A DNA stretch of 64,000 bases from Bacteroidia bacterium (lineage in GTDB: Bacteria > Bacteroidota > Bacteroidia > B-17B0 > Aurantibacillaceae): assembly GCA_018000995.1 (NCBI GenBank), contig JAGNIU010000001.1, forward strand, positions 310,001-374,000, read 5' to 3'. The translations under genes and the position numbers were made by a program. The notes under the pieces are model-generated. The model was not told where the DNA came from. It saw only the letters and a list, made by a program, of their open reading frames with translations, and made no database searches. Shown in pieces: positions 57,901 through 64,000 of this stretch (positions are counted from its first letter, which is position 1; each line of letters starts with the position of its first letter).

Positions 57901-59358
57901 GTAGATAAAGTTAAAGAGTCGGATAACTTTAAAGACATTGGAGAATTTTTAGCGCGTGGCGTAATGATGATTAAAACCGTAAATTTTGTTGTACAACAAA
58001 CCAACGGAACCGGTATGCCAAACTTTAATCCAAAATCAGAATATCTTGGTATGGATTGGGGACAAAATCAAGCGCCAGGTTTACCATTTATTGCAGGTTC
58101 TCAAGATGACATCAGGCCTTATGCGTATGAACAAGGTTGGTTAACGCTTAACCCAAATCAAACCACGCCATACACTCGCAATAAAGCACAAACCATAACG
58201 TATCGAACAAGTATTGAACCTCACGGAAGTTTGAAAATAGAATTAAACGGCTCGCAAAACAGAAGTCATAATGTAACGGAATTTATGCGTTGGGACTCTA
58301 TTTCTAACTCGTATAACTTCCACGAAAGTCCAAACGAAACCGGAAACTTCAGCACAAGTGTATTTACTTTAGGAAAATCCTTTACTGATAAAGGTAGAGG
58401 CGTAGAATCAGAATTGTTTAAAGAGTTTTTAGTAATTCGTCAGGATTATGCTCGTCAGTTGAGTGAAGACAACGCTGCGCACTCGGCAGGTTTGCAAACA
58501 AATGGTTTGGGTGATCCTTATTATGATGGATATAACCCCACACAGCAAGATGTTTTAATGGGGGCTTTTTATGAAACATACACCGGAAGAAAAATTAGAA
58601 ATTACGGAACAAAAAATATTTTTCCGGGAATACCAATGCCTAACTGGACAATTACTTGGGACGGTTTAGGAAAAATTAAATCTCTACAAAAAATATTCCG
58701 TGCCATTACACTTCGTCATAGCTATAAATCAAATTATACAATTGGCGGTTATTCAAACAACTTATTATTTGTTAGCGATAACAACGACCGTGTTGTTTCT
58801 CGTTCGCCTGTACAAAATCCGGTAATTAACGGAACAGCAGAGAGCGCCAACTTTACACCATATTACAACGTTGCTTCAATCGTCATCAGTGAAGGTTTTC
58901 AACCATTAATTAAATTAGATTTACAATTTGTGAAACCGGGATGGCAAGGTAATTTTGAAATTAAACGTGATAAAACCGTAACGTTAAACTTTACCGGCCC
59001 GCAAATTATTGAAACAAAAGGTCAGGAATATGTAATTGGGGTTGGATACCGTTATCCTAAATTAACTATAAAAAGACTAAGTATTCAGGGCAAACCTTTA
59101 CAAAGTGATTTAAATATTAAAGTTGACTTAAGTTACCGCCGCAACGTATCGGTAATTAGACGAATAGTTGATGAGATTAGTACGCCAACCGGAGGTACAA
59201 ATATCATCACCTTGCGTTCAGCTATTGATTATCAGTTAACTCAAAACATAAACCTGCGTATATTTTATGATTGGATTAGAACAACGCCTCAAACCTCGGC
59301 CTCGTTCCCAACCTCTAACGTTAACGCCGGATTTAGCTTAAGGATTAACCTCCAATAA
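51958..59358 (+). CDS. sprA: Type IX secretion outer-membrane translocon SprA
   Basis: A 2,466-residue giant outer-membrane protein, homologous to SprA of Flavobacterium and Sov of Porphyromonas. It forms the 36-strand barrel through which type IX cargo leaves the cell. A GTG start gives a short hydrophobic signal (LNFLVFGATSAALMGIVF). The sequence then shows SprA landmarks: the N-terminal repeat VTNFDFNMRIQLNLIGKIGDKL with ITTSYNTEASFDWENQIKLD, the mid-section SYIDDFEGSISLIDIRSPQAW and the C-terminal barrel ending in VNAGFSLRINLQ. Full length with no frameshift. It is the last gene of maeB-ruvA-sprA. PorV and plug partners are not in the window. Confidence 0.97.
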   Translation: MRLKGVLNFLVFGATSAALMGIVFNSSANRNLFKPVYDISGQTKVLAVDTPEVDLPYKFGDNQGNEPIYDDKHQLYLQNPSNVKTDIQYNPETGNYDVSQKMGKLDYRPDTYIDAQDYQDYVFKKSTHDYWRTKIAAEDMNKPRKGIVPKLQVNSELFDRIFGGNTVDIRPTGTAELIFGLNRNKTLNPAIPQRQQKVTNFDFNMRIQLNLIGKIGDKLKITTSYNTEASFDWENQIKLDYTGYEDEIIKKIEAGNVSLPLNSSLITGSQSLFGIKTQLQFGRLTMTTILSQQRGKKQEVNIQGGAQTQQFSVNGDNYEANKHFFLSHYFRDNYNAWMATLPVMSTPIVITKVEVYLLNQTGNTEQTRNIVAFEDLGEDSLHVQPFFKPSSGCLSNNNYAVNDSAGVIPHNGANSLYSIVSNTTTGLLSDRKISNATSVLTNSAVVSNICNGANGQYMVAGRDFDLISNARKLNPTEYTLNNRLGFISLNQTLNNDQALAVSFQFTFNGKTYQVGEFTDQVPDNTLAIFAKLLKPVTVNVKYPTWDLMMKNVYSLSAYNLNQQDFQLNVYYNNIETGVDIPYIPYGSINGQQLVRVLDCDKLSVNGDRFSDGVFDFLPGFTINPANGRIYFTTIEPFGSTLQSKFNQTDDFPTANKYLFQELYDSTRVSAQQLQEKNRYKIKGSYKSASGSEISLNALNIPQGAVVVTANGVRLTENSDYTVDYTLGRVKIINESILNSGAQIKVSVESNSLFNVQQKSLMGTRLDFKVNRDLTLGGSFLRFSEKPVTQKISTGDEPVSNIIYGVDYNYKTEVPFLTRVIDRIPLINTKEMSSITTQGEFAHLIPGNAAAIGKKGNSYIDDFEGSISLIDIRSPQAWILASIPQGQPALFPEASANDDIDIGKNRARFNWYTIDPALTRNQSGVTPSNYNKNVYSNNLYRQILETELFPGKTPPNGQPVVLPVLELGFYPAERGPYNLDVLPVGGKTAGVDGATGRLNNPASRWGGMMRRLETNDFQAANIEYLQFWVMDPFNEDYNVDTHPDMDKDNLPSGDLYINIGNVSEDILKDGRMSYENGLPGVSASTSNLPVVSTNLGVTPTLPPITNSFSSDPDDRAKQDVGYDGIDNPAEVDKFGASLAAMQTLSGFNASAELNANFFKDPSSDDYNFFRDDDYDSGDKKTLDRYRFYNNSEGNSPTEEVYKNQNSGGYSTVSSNNPNIEDINKDNTLSETENYYQYRIKISKQDLDPNNVGNNFIVNSFEGTGDIEGIKKTVRWYQFKVPVTQFENVVGGIEGFNSIRFMRVYMKGFDKPVVLRIARFEMVRSDWRRYQFDLSRPGEYLGNEDNSTSFDVSAVSVQENGQKAPVNYVIPPGIQQQQNIQTTNLVLQNEQALQLRTTNLKDGDSRAVFRNMDQDMRMFKNLKMFVHGEKLGLDPLNDGDLTVFIRLGTDYNNNYYEYEIPLQLTAPAYYDPNNENDKNLVWPGANEINILFDELTSAKESRNQSTGRDLSLTQKPFSIASGNNTITIVGNPNLGSVKSIMIGIRNPKDDGALPHSAEVWVNELRLTDFNNKGGWATTGRVQAKLADLGQVSLAGTYSKPFFGSVEKKINERSKETTLNWDFTSQFQIGKFFPAKWKVSLPVYYSYGETRIKPLFNPYEPDVALDNLKPNEHFSAEDIKKLKFNALDYSKRKGINFTNVRVDGLKRAGAKPMPWDISNFAVTYAYTEQFRRNVNIHHNILKQYRANVTYGFQLQPKAWKPFSKMKIFENKWFALIKDFNLQPLPNRFGVSLDITRNYSELLNRDITSFYTNSDDRTLTQFNKQFLISRAYDFRWDFSKALKFDYTANNDGRILEPYGAIDTKEKKDTIKQNLLGFGENMVFRQQFNINYTVPLNKIPILDFVTLSYRYGGTYTWNRKPFAADEKIGNTIQNTNTKNYTANLNMISLYNKIPYLRRINSGQSSKPGKSSSVKSKNTSSASDSTAVDKVKESDNFKDIGEFLARGVMMIKTVNFVVQQTNGTGMPNFNPKSEYLGMDWGQNQAPGLPFIAGSQDDIRPYAYEQGWLTLNPNQTTPYTRNKAQTITYRTSIEPHGSLKIELNGSQNRSHNVTEFMRWDSISNSYNFHESPNETGNFSTSVFTLGKSFTDKGRGVESELFKEFLVIRQDYARQLSEDNAAHSAGLQTNGLGDPYYDGYNPTQQDVLMGAFYETYTGRKIRNYGTKNIFPGIPMPNWTITWDGLGKIKSLQKIFRAITLRHSYKSNYTIGGYSNNLLFVSDNNDRVVSRSPVQNPVINGTAESANFTPYYNVASIVISEGFQPLIKLDLQFVKPGWQGNFEIKRDKTVTLNFTGPQIIETKGQEYVIGVGYRYPKLTIKRLSIQGKPLQSDLNIKVDLSYRRNVSVIRRIVDEISTPTGGTNIITLRSAIDYQLTQNINLRIFYDWIRTTPQTSASFPTSNVNAGFSLRINLQ

Positions 59359-59365
59359 AAATCAT

Positions 59366-59395
59366 TTGTAAATATTAACTAAACACATACATTTG
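59366..59395 (+). promoter_or_regulatory. Promoter of gcvH
   Basis: TTG (59366-59368), an exact 19-nt spacer and TACATTTG (59388-59395) match both Bacteroidota promoter boxes. The ATG follows 13 nt later. It is the best two-part promoter in the window. Confidence 0.75.
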
Positions 59396-59408
59396 TAAAA
59401 AAACAATT

Positions 59409-59789
59409 ATGAATTTTCCTTCAGACCTTAAATACACAAAAGACCACGAGTGGGTAAAAGTAAACGGTGGCGAAGCTACTATTGGTATTACTGATTTCGC
59501 GCAAAAAGAATTAGGCGACATTGTTTATGTCGATATTTCTACAATTGGCGAAACTGTTGAGATGGAACAAGTGTTCGGTACAGTTGAAGCGGTTAAAACC
59601 GTTTCTGATTTATTTATGCCTGTATCCGGTAAAGTTTTAGAAGCGAATAAAGATATTGATTCAGCTCCTGAAAGCGTAAATACTGATCCTTATGGAAAGG
59701 GCTGGATTATTAAAATTGCAATCTCTGATGCTAAACAATTAGATAGCTTGTTATCAGCTGATGCTTACAAAAAATTAATTGGCGCTTAA
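59409..59789 (+). CDS. gcvH: Glycine cleavage system H protein
   Basis: A 126-residue lipoyl carrier that shuttles the aminomethyl intermediate between the P, T and L proteins. [20 protein letters not shown] opens the domain. The lipoylated Lys is residue 63 in [20 protein letters not shown], and [13 protein letters not shown] closes the fold. Full length. It has its own promoter and a strong terminator, so it is probably monocistronic despite lying just after sprA. Confidence 0.97.
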   Translation: MNFPSDLKYTKDHEWVKVNGGEATIGITDFAQKELGDIVYVDISTIGETVEMEQVFGTVEAVKTVSDLFMPVSGKVLEANKDIDSAPESVNTDPYGKGWIIKIAISDAKQLDSLLSADAYKKLIGA

Positions 59790-59809
59790 TTCTGATTAAA
59801 AATAATAAT

Positions 59810-59840
59810 AACCGTCTCCACTAAAAGGGACGGTTTTTTT
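59810..59840 (+). terminator. Intrinsic terminator between gcvH and the VanZ-like gene
   Basis: AACCGTC (59810-59816) and GACGGTT (59829-59835) with extra C/G pairs form a stem followed by seven T's. The T-run ends at the base before the VanZ-like ATG (59841). Confidence 0.88.
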
Positions 59841-60227
59841 ATGGTTATAACTCTGCTAAAAAATCATTCTTACAAAATCTCCATTCTTTGGGCGCTGGTA
59901 ATTTTTGCCTTGTGTTCAATGCCGGGGCGGTTAATACCCGCTGTTAGTTGGCTGGAATTATTGAGTTTTGATAAATGGGTACACGCCGGTGTTTTTTTTG
60001 TTTTGGTTAGTTTGTTTGGCGTTTCTGTAAAAGCGCATCAACAAAACAACAACCTATTTTATTTGTACTTTCTAATTTCTGTAATGTACGGCGGACTTTT
60101 AGAAATAATGCAGGCAAAAGTTTTTAGCGAACGTAGTGCTGATTGGTATGATGTGATTGCGAATTCCTTTGGTTGCTTAATAGCATTACTGCTACATCAT
60201 AAAATAACCCGATTGGTTTTTAAATAG
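59841..60227 (+). CDS. VanZ-like membrane protein
   Basis: A 128-residue protein with three to four transmembrane helices: SILWALVIFALCSMPGRLI, WVHAGVFFVLVSLFGVSV, FYLYFLISVMYGGLLEIMQ and DVIANSFGCLIALLLHHKI. The W-V-H-x-x-x-F helix and the GGLLEIMQ-x-x-x-x-x-R-S-x-D-W-x-D motif are typical of the VanZ family, named after a teicoplanin-resistance accessory but mostly of unknown function. It commonly follows gcvH in Bacteroidota. Its ATG abuts the T-run of the gcvH terminator. Confidence 0.9.
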   Translation: MVITLLKNHSYKISILWALVIFALCSMPGRLIPAVSWLELLSFDKWVHAGVFFVLVSLFGVSVKAHQQNNNLFYLYFLISVMYGGLLEIMQAKVFSERSADWYDVIANSFGCLIALLLHHKITRLVFK

Positions 60228-60366
60228 AGCCTTTCGACTGCTTTCTAACTTTTTTCTTCATGGCAGGGCAACCATCGCATTTATTCGTCTTACACTGCTG
60301 AAAAATAAGCGCTGTACTTAAAACAATGGCCCATAAAAAAACCTGACTCTTAAAGATTTGTTTCAT
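60220..60366 (-). CDS. 48-residue lipoprotein with CxxxxCxxC
   Basis: A small gene below usual size cut-offs. It encodes 48 residues: MKQIFKSQVFLWAIVLSTAL, then IFQQCKTNKCDGCPAM and a basic tail KKKVRKQSKGSI. The N-terminus is a classic lipoprotein signal with lipobox IFQQC; the lipidated Cys (25) is followed by Cys 30 and 33. An exact -7 box, TATCTTTG (60378-60371), ends 4 nt before the ATG. The stop lies within the end of the convergent VanZ-like gene (8-nt overlap). Function unknown; a metal- or redox-active surface peptide is only a guess. Confidence 0.7.
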   Translation of the reverse strand: MKQIFKSQVFLWAIVLSTALIFQQCKTNKCDGCPAMKKKVRKQSKGSI

Positions 60367-60370
60367 AATT

Positions 60371-60378
60371 CAAAGATA
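60371..60378 (-). promoter_or_regulatory. -7 promoter box of the 48-residue lipoprotein
   Basis: TATCTTTG on the minus strand matches TAnnTTTG exactly, 4 nt upstream of the ATG at 60366. No clear -33 TTG is present. Confidence 0.55.
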
Positions 60379-60406
60379 TAATTTAGTACTTTAGTATCAT
60401 TATTAT

Positions 60407-61153
60407 ATGATGCTTTTTTTCCATATTGGCCGCTATTTTATGCTTTTATTCAGGGTTTTTAGTAAGCCTGAGAAGTTTTCTGTTTATGGTCGTCAAATTG
60501 TTTACGAAATCAATTCCCTTGGAATTGGCTCTTTAAGTATCGTAAGTATCATTTCTGTTTTCATGGGTGGGGTTATCACCATTCAAAGTGCTTATGGTTT
60601 TTCAAGTCCCTGGATCCCGTTATACGCCGTTGGTTATACAACACGCGAATCCATGTTACTTGAATTTTGTCCAACTATTGTGAGTTTAATTTTAGCAGGA
60701 AAAGTTGGATCTAATATTGCTTCCGAAATTGGTGCCATGAGGGTAACTGAACAAATTGATGCGCTCGAAATTATGGGTGTAAACTCTGCAGGTTATTTGA
60801 TTCTTCCAAAAATTGTTGCGGCCGTATTCATCAATCCTTTTCTAATTGCAATTAGTATGTTCTTAGGGTTGGTAGGTGGTTATTTAATGGGGGTCGCTTC
60901 CGAGGCTTGTACATCGTACGAATACATTTTCGGGATTCAGGCCATGTTTGAGCCGCGGAAATTATATTATTCATTTACAAAAGTTGTAGTGTTTGCTTTC
61001 TTAATTACGTCGGTTGCTTCCTATTTTGGTTACTATACAAAGGGTGGCGCCCTTGAAGTTGGTGTATCGAGCACGCGCGCTGTAGTAATTACAAGTATTT
61101 TGATCCTGGTCTTCAATTTAATTCTTACCGGATTATTATTGCCAATTGATTGA
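60407..61153 (+). CDS. MlaE-family ABC transporter permease
   Basis: A 248-residue inner-membrane permease of the MlaE/YrbE family, which moves phospholipid between inner and outer membranes. Five to six helices are visible. Family segments are SIVSIISVFMGGVITIQSAY, LILAGKVGSNIASEIGAMRVTEQIDALEIMG and PKIVAAVFINPFLIAISMFLG. Two ATG codons in tandem begin it. It overlaps the ATPase gene by 8 nt. The substrate-binding MCE protein (MlaD) is not in the window. Confidence 0.92.
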   Translation: MMLFFHIGRYFMLLFRVFSKPEKFSVYGRQIVYEINSLGIGSLSIVSIISVFMGGVITIQSAYGFSSPWIPLYAVGYTTRESMLLEFCPTIVSLILAGKVGSNIASEIGAMRVTEQIDALEIMGVNSAGYLILPKIVAAVFINPFLIAISMFLGLVGGYLMGVASEACTSYEYIFGIQAMFEPRKLYYSFTKVVVFAFLITSVASYFGYYTKGGALEVGVSSTRAVVITSILILVFNLILTGLLLPID

Positions 61154-61904
61154 AATTAAAAACATATCCAAAAGTTTTGGCGACCGTAAAATAATCGATG
61201 ACGTGTCGTTTACGTTTTATCCCGGAAAAACTAATTTAATGATTGGCGAAAGTGGTTGCGGAAAAACAACCATTCTAAAATTAATGGTGGGATTACATGA
61301 GGTTGATGAAGGACAAATTTTATATTCAGGGAAAAACTTTCCGGTATTAGGACCAAAAGAAAAACAAGAGGTGCGCAAAGAAATTGGCATGTTGTTTCAG
61401 GCGGGCGCTTTATTTGATTCGCAAACCTTAGAAGAAAACGTTCGCTTTCCATTAGATATGTTTACTAGTCTTACTAAGGCTGAAAAACTAGACCGCGTTA
61501 ATTTTTGTTTAGAGCGCGTTAAACTAGAAGGAAGAAACGCTTTATATCCATCAGAGTTAAGCGGTGGTATGAAAAAACGTGCGGCTCTTGCGCGCGCTAT
61601 TGCTAATAATCCGAAATATTTATTTTGTGATGAGCCTAACTCTGGTCTGGATCCAAAAACATCGATTATAATTGATGAATTAATTCAAGACATCACCCAC
61701 GAATATAATATTACAACTGTTGTTATTACGCACGACATGAATTCGGTTCTTGAAATTGGCGAAAACGTTATGTTTATCTACAAAGGAAAAAATTGGTGGA
61801 CAGGAACACAAAAAGATATTTTAAGCGTTACCAATAAAGAGATGTACGATTTTGTTTTTGCTTCAGAATTTATGCAGCAGGTTTTTAAAGCCGCTAAATC
61901 ATAA
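61146..61904 (+). CDS. MlaF-type ABC transporter ATPase
   Basis: A 252-residue ATP-binding subunit. Walker A is GESGCGKTTILKL near residue 34, the Q-loop GMLFQAGALFDSQT has the form usual for MlaF, the signature is ELSGGMKKRAALARAIA, Walker B is YLFCDEPNSGLDP and the switch His is in VVITHDMNSVLEIG. The start is TTG, inside the permease gene. It should energise the adjacent MlaE-type permease. It converges with the Cys-cluster gene (6-nt overlap). Confidence 0.94.
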   Translation: MIEIKNISKSFGDRKIIDDVSFTFYPGKTNLMIGESGCGKTTILKLMVGLHEVDEGQILYSGKNFPVLGPKEKQEVRKEIGMLFQAGALFDSQTLEENVRFPLDMFTSLTKAEKLDRVNFCLERVKLEGRNALYPSELSGGMKKRAALARAIANNPKYLFCDEPNSGLDPKTSIIIDELIQDITHEYNITTVVITHDMNSVLEIGENVMFIYKGKNWWTGTQKDILSVTNKEMYDFVFASEFMQQVFKAAKS

Positions 61905-62387
61905 TTTTATTTTCCGCTTCACCTCTTCGGTTATTCTTAAAACGGCCGGACAAACCATTGTGTTCTTAAAAGTAAGATCCATCACCTGAATCATTTTTTT
62001 TCTGTCGGTGTGAGGATATTCTCTACAAGCATTAGGTCTGTCATTATAAATACCACAATAATTTTCTGAGTCTAAAAACGGGCACGGCGCCACTTGTAAC
62101 ACGTAGTCGTTATCTTCATCTAAGCGTAAATATTTTTCAATAAATGTTCCGGGTTTTAATTTCACTGCTTTTGATGCGCGCTCAATATCTTTTTGGTAAA
62201 AAATAGGTGAGGTTGTTTTGCAGCAATTACCACAAGTTAAACAATCTATTTTAGCAAAAGCTTCTTCGTGTGCTTCGTGAAAAAGTTCGTCAAGCTCATC
62301 AGGTTTACGCAACTTAAGTTTATGAAAAAACTTGAGGTTTTCCTTTCTTAATTTTTCAGCTTGTTTTCGGAAGTGTTCTAAATCCAC
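61899..62387 (-). CDS. YkgJ-type cysteine-cluster protein
   Basis: A 162-residue protein with the zinc/iron-chelating domain of the YkgJ family: IDCLTCGNCCKTTSPIFYQ near residue 48, then APCPFLDSENYCGIYNDRP and NACREYPHTDRK. The spaced cysteines (CxxCxxCC and C...C) could bind Zn or an Fe-S cluster. Biological role unknown. It is 3 nt downstream of the DivIC/FtsB-like gene. Confidence 0.9.
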   Translation of the reverse strand: MDLEHFRKQAEKLRKENLKFFHKLKLRKPDELDELFHEAHEEAFAKIDCLTCGNCCKTTSPIFYQKDIERASKAVKLKPGTFIEKYLRLDEDNDYVLQVAPCPFLDSENYCGIYNDRPNACREYPHTDRKKMIQVMDLTFKNTMVCPAVLRITEEVKRKIKL

Positions 62388-62390
62388 AAC

Positions 62391-62675
62391 TTATTTTTTT
62401 ACGATAACGTACACATCTTCGTTATCTTTTTTCATGTGGTATTTTTCGCGGGCGAATTTTTCCAAACTTTTTTTGTTTGTTTTTAATTCTTCTATTTCAC
62501 GCTTATTATTTTCTATCTCAGTTAAATAATAATTGCGGTCGCCCTTTAACTTATTTAATTTTCCAATTAAATCGGCTTGACTGAACACATCGTTTTTATC
62601 AAAAAACAAGAGCCACACTACAATGCCAATAGTTGTTAAAAGGTATTTGTTACGTATGAATTTAAAAAATTTCAT
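62391..62675 (-). CDS. Septum formation initiator (FtsB/DivIC-like)
   Basis: A 94-residue bitopic protein with one transmembrane helix (YLLTTIGIVVWLLFFDKNDV) followed by a coiled coil (LIGKLNKLKGDRNYYLTEIENN, REIEELKTNKKSLEKFARE) and KYHMKKDNEDVYVI. This is the DivIC/FtsB layout: helix, coiled coil and a short conserved E-x-x-A-R-E-x-Y/H-x-M-K-x-x-x-E-x-V/I end. Such proteins form part of the divisome with FtsL and FtsQ. Confidence 0.9.
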   Translation of the reverse strand: MKFFKFIRNKYLLTTIGIVVWLLFFDKNDVFSQADLIGKLNKLKGDRNYYLTEIENNKREIEELKTNKKSLEKFAREKYHMKKDNEDVYVIVKK

Positions 62676-62723
62676 TTTACTTTAGTATAAAGTTAATCCA
62701 AAAACCAAGTCTCATTTTCTCTT

Positions 62724-63479
62724 TTGAAAGCAATTATTAATATAGCATTGTTAGTTTGTTGGGGATTGTTAAATCCGGTGTTTTCACAGGAAAACAGCTC
62801 GTTTAAAGCCCAACAATTAAAGAATAAACGGGTAAAAGACGCTTATGCCACTAAATGGCCGGGGCTTGAAGCGGAGTTAAAGGCCAAAAAGATAAATTCC
62901 TCCGCAATGGAAGTATTTATCCGCATCTTCAAAAAAGAGAAAGAATTAGAGCTCTGGGTAAAAAACAAAAGCGATTTAAAATACACCTTTCTCAAAAAAA
63001 TTACAATTTGTGCCTCTAGCGGAGAGTTGGGGCCTAAACGTAAAGAGGGCGATTATCAGGTGCCTGAAGGTATTTATGATATTCCTGTTTTTAATCCAAA
63101 CAGCTCCTATTTTTTAGCCCTAAAAGTAGGTTATCCAAATAAAAGCGACAGGATTTTAGTAGATGGAAAAAGGCCAGGTGGAGATATTATGATTCACGGT
63201 AATTGTGTAACTATTGGTTGCATTCCTTTGCAAGACGACCCGGTAAAAGATGTGTATATGCTTTGTGTTGAAGCTAAAAACAATAGCACATCACCACGAG
63301 TAGAAATTTATCCGTGTAAGTTAACAGATGAGAATTGTAAACTACTAAAAGAAGAATTTAACGAGGGCAAAAATAATTTTTGGACAAATTTAAAGCCGGC
63401 TTTTACTTACTTTGAAGCAAATAAAACGCCGGCTAAATATAGTATTAATGCAAAAGGACTTTACGTTTTCAGTAACTAA
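62724..63479 (+). CDS. L,D-transpeptidase (YafK-like)
   Basis: A 251-residue exported protein with a TTG start and signal peptide IINIALLVCWGLLNPVFSQ. The YkuD-type catalytic core shows PEGIYDIPVFNPNSSYFLAL and the active-site IMIHGNCVTIGCIPLQDD, with nucleophilic Cys in GC and His in HG. The short spacing and the EAKNNSTSPRVEIYPCKL tail are typical of the YafK/DpaA subfamily, some of which cleave lipoprotein-peptidoglycan links instead of forming crosslinks. It converges with the ferritin gene (4-nt overlap). Confidence 0.9.
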   Translation: MKAIINIALLVCWGLLNPVFSQENSSFKAQQLKNKRVKDAYATKWPGLEAELKAKKINSSAMEVFIRIFKKEKELELWVKNKSDLKYTFLKKITICASSGELGPKRKEGDYQVPEGIYDIPVFNPNSSYFLALKVGYPNKSDRILVDGKRPGGDIMIHGNCVTIGCIPLQDDPVKDVYMLCVEAKNNSTSPRVEIYPCKLTDENCKLLKEEFNEGKNNFWTNLKPAFTYFEANKTPAKYSINAKGLYVFSN

Positions 63480-64000
63480 CCCTTGCCACCTTTTTCGGCA
63501 CCGCCACCAGAGGCCTTTCCTGCAATACCTTCTAAATCGCGATCGAAGAAATATAAACCACCTTTATCATCACCAACTAATTTAAGTTTATCAACAATTT
63601 GGCGCGCTAATGATTCCTCCTCTATTTGCTCGCTTACATACCATTGTAAAAAGTTGTGCGTGGTATAATCTTTTTCCTTTAAAGTAGTCTCTACTAATTT
63701 ATTTATTTCTGAAGTCACTTTTATCTCATGCTTTAACACTTCTTCAAAAACATACTTTACAGATTTAAAACTTGCAGGCGGCTGCTTTAACGCAGGAACC
63801 AAACCATGACCACCACGCTCGTTAACGAACTTAATTAGCTTTAACATATGCATACGCTCTTCGTCGGCATGCGTATATAAAAAAGCAGAAATGCCATTTA
63901 AGCCTTGGGTTTCTGCCCAGCTGGCCATAGCTAAATAATATTGTGAGGAAGACGCTTCAAGCTCTATTTGCTTATTTAAAGCGCTGGTTACTTTTGAACT
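63476..64000 (-). CDS. Ferritin (5' end beyond the window)
   Basis: An iron-storage ferritin. The frame stays open to the right edge, so the N-terminus is missing. The visible start reads SSKVTSALNKQIELEASSSQ then YYLAMASW, the first ferritin helix with its Glu ligand. DEERMHMLKLIKFVNERGG (ExxH) and FLQWYVSEQIEEESLARQI supply the other ferroxidase residues. A Gly/Lys-rich tail (GKASGGGAEKGGKG) extends past the usual end. The internal ATG at 63928 is not the real start because conserved residues lie upstream. Confidence 0.93.
   Translation of the reverse strand, partial: SSKVTSALNKQIELEASSSQYYLAMASWAETQGLNGISAFLYTHADEERMHMLKLIKFVNERGGHGLVPALKQPPASFKSVKYVFEEVLKHEIKVTSEINKLVETTLKEKDYTTHNFLQWYVSEQIEEESLARQIVDKLKLVGDDKGGLYFFDRDLEGIAGKASGGGAEKGGKG

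Overview
The window is a gene-dense, AT-rich chromosomal segment from a member of the Bacteroidota (Bacteroidia), probably a free-living relative of the Flavobacteriales/Sphingobacteriales. The evidence is a full-length SprA (type IX secretion translocon), a PorZ-like propeller protein, a PorG-like barrel next to uppS-bamA-skp, secreted proteins with type IX C-terminal sorting domains, several Bacteroidota-specific small families (DUF3098, DUF4292, DUF4296 types), promoters of the TAnnTTTG type and almost no Shine-Dalgarno sequences. I see no phage, IS element, CRISPR array or plasmid feature; this is mostly core genome. Species-level identity cannot be read from the sequence.

Layout. 1-1.1 kb: end of an unknown gene and a membrane protein with two GldL-like hairpins. 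1.1-5.9 kb (minus): a SAM-I riboswitch with terminator controlling a methyltransferase and cobalamin-dependent methionine synthase (metH). 5.9-7.9 kb: a SnoaL-like protein and a secreted beta-helix protein with a type IX sorting domain. 7.9-13.4 kb (minus): a small membrane protein, mutA, mutB (methylmalonyl-CoA mutase) and a TPR sensor-like protein in one operon. 13.6-21.8 kb: alpha-2-macroglobulin and dxs; an MBL-fold hydrolase converges on dxs. 22.6-29.2 kb: porG-like, uppS, bamA and three skp/ompH genes (outer-membrane biogenesis), then a DUF4296-type lipoprotein. 29.2-35.9 kb (minus): DUF3098-uppP-truB-nucleotidyltransferase-TPR lipoprotein-DUF4292 lipoprotein-EnvC-like, a tightly overlapping envelope operon.

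36-42.3 kb: gmd, fcl, a WecA/MraY-type initiating glycosyltransferase flanked by two Wzi/RemB-like outer-membrane barrels, which together look like a fucose-containing surface polysaccharide locus. 42.3-45.4 kb (minus): porZ-recO. 45.4-45.8 kb: tRNA-Arg(CCG) and tRNA-Asn(GTT), each with promoter and/or terminator. 45.9-49 kb: a PfkB kinase, a SprB-repeat-like type IX cargo, an S4 protein and nadK. 49-60.2 kb: maeB-ruvA-sprA, then gcvH and a VanZ-like protein. 60.2-64 kb: a 48-residue lipoprotein not previously listed, an Mla-type ABC permease/ATPase pair, a YkgJ-type Cys-cluster protein, a DivIC/FtsB-like protein, an L,D-transpeptidase and a ferritin running off the right edge.

Points of most interest: the SAM riboswitch carries an unusually long P3 arm made of degenerate GTGAGTT-type repeats; several genes have a TAnnTTTG box ending only 4-6 nt before the start codon, suggesting leaderless or near-leaderless mRNAs; small palindromic repeats have inserted in frame into dxs and mutB; and two small lipoprotein calls (one with an apparent CTG start, one of 48 aa) depend on these promoters.
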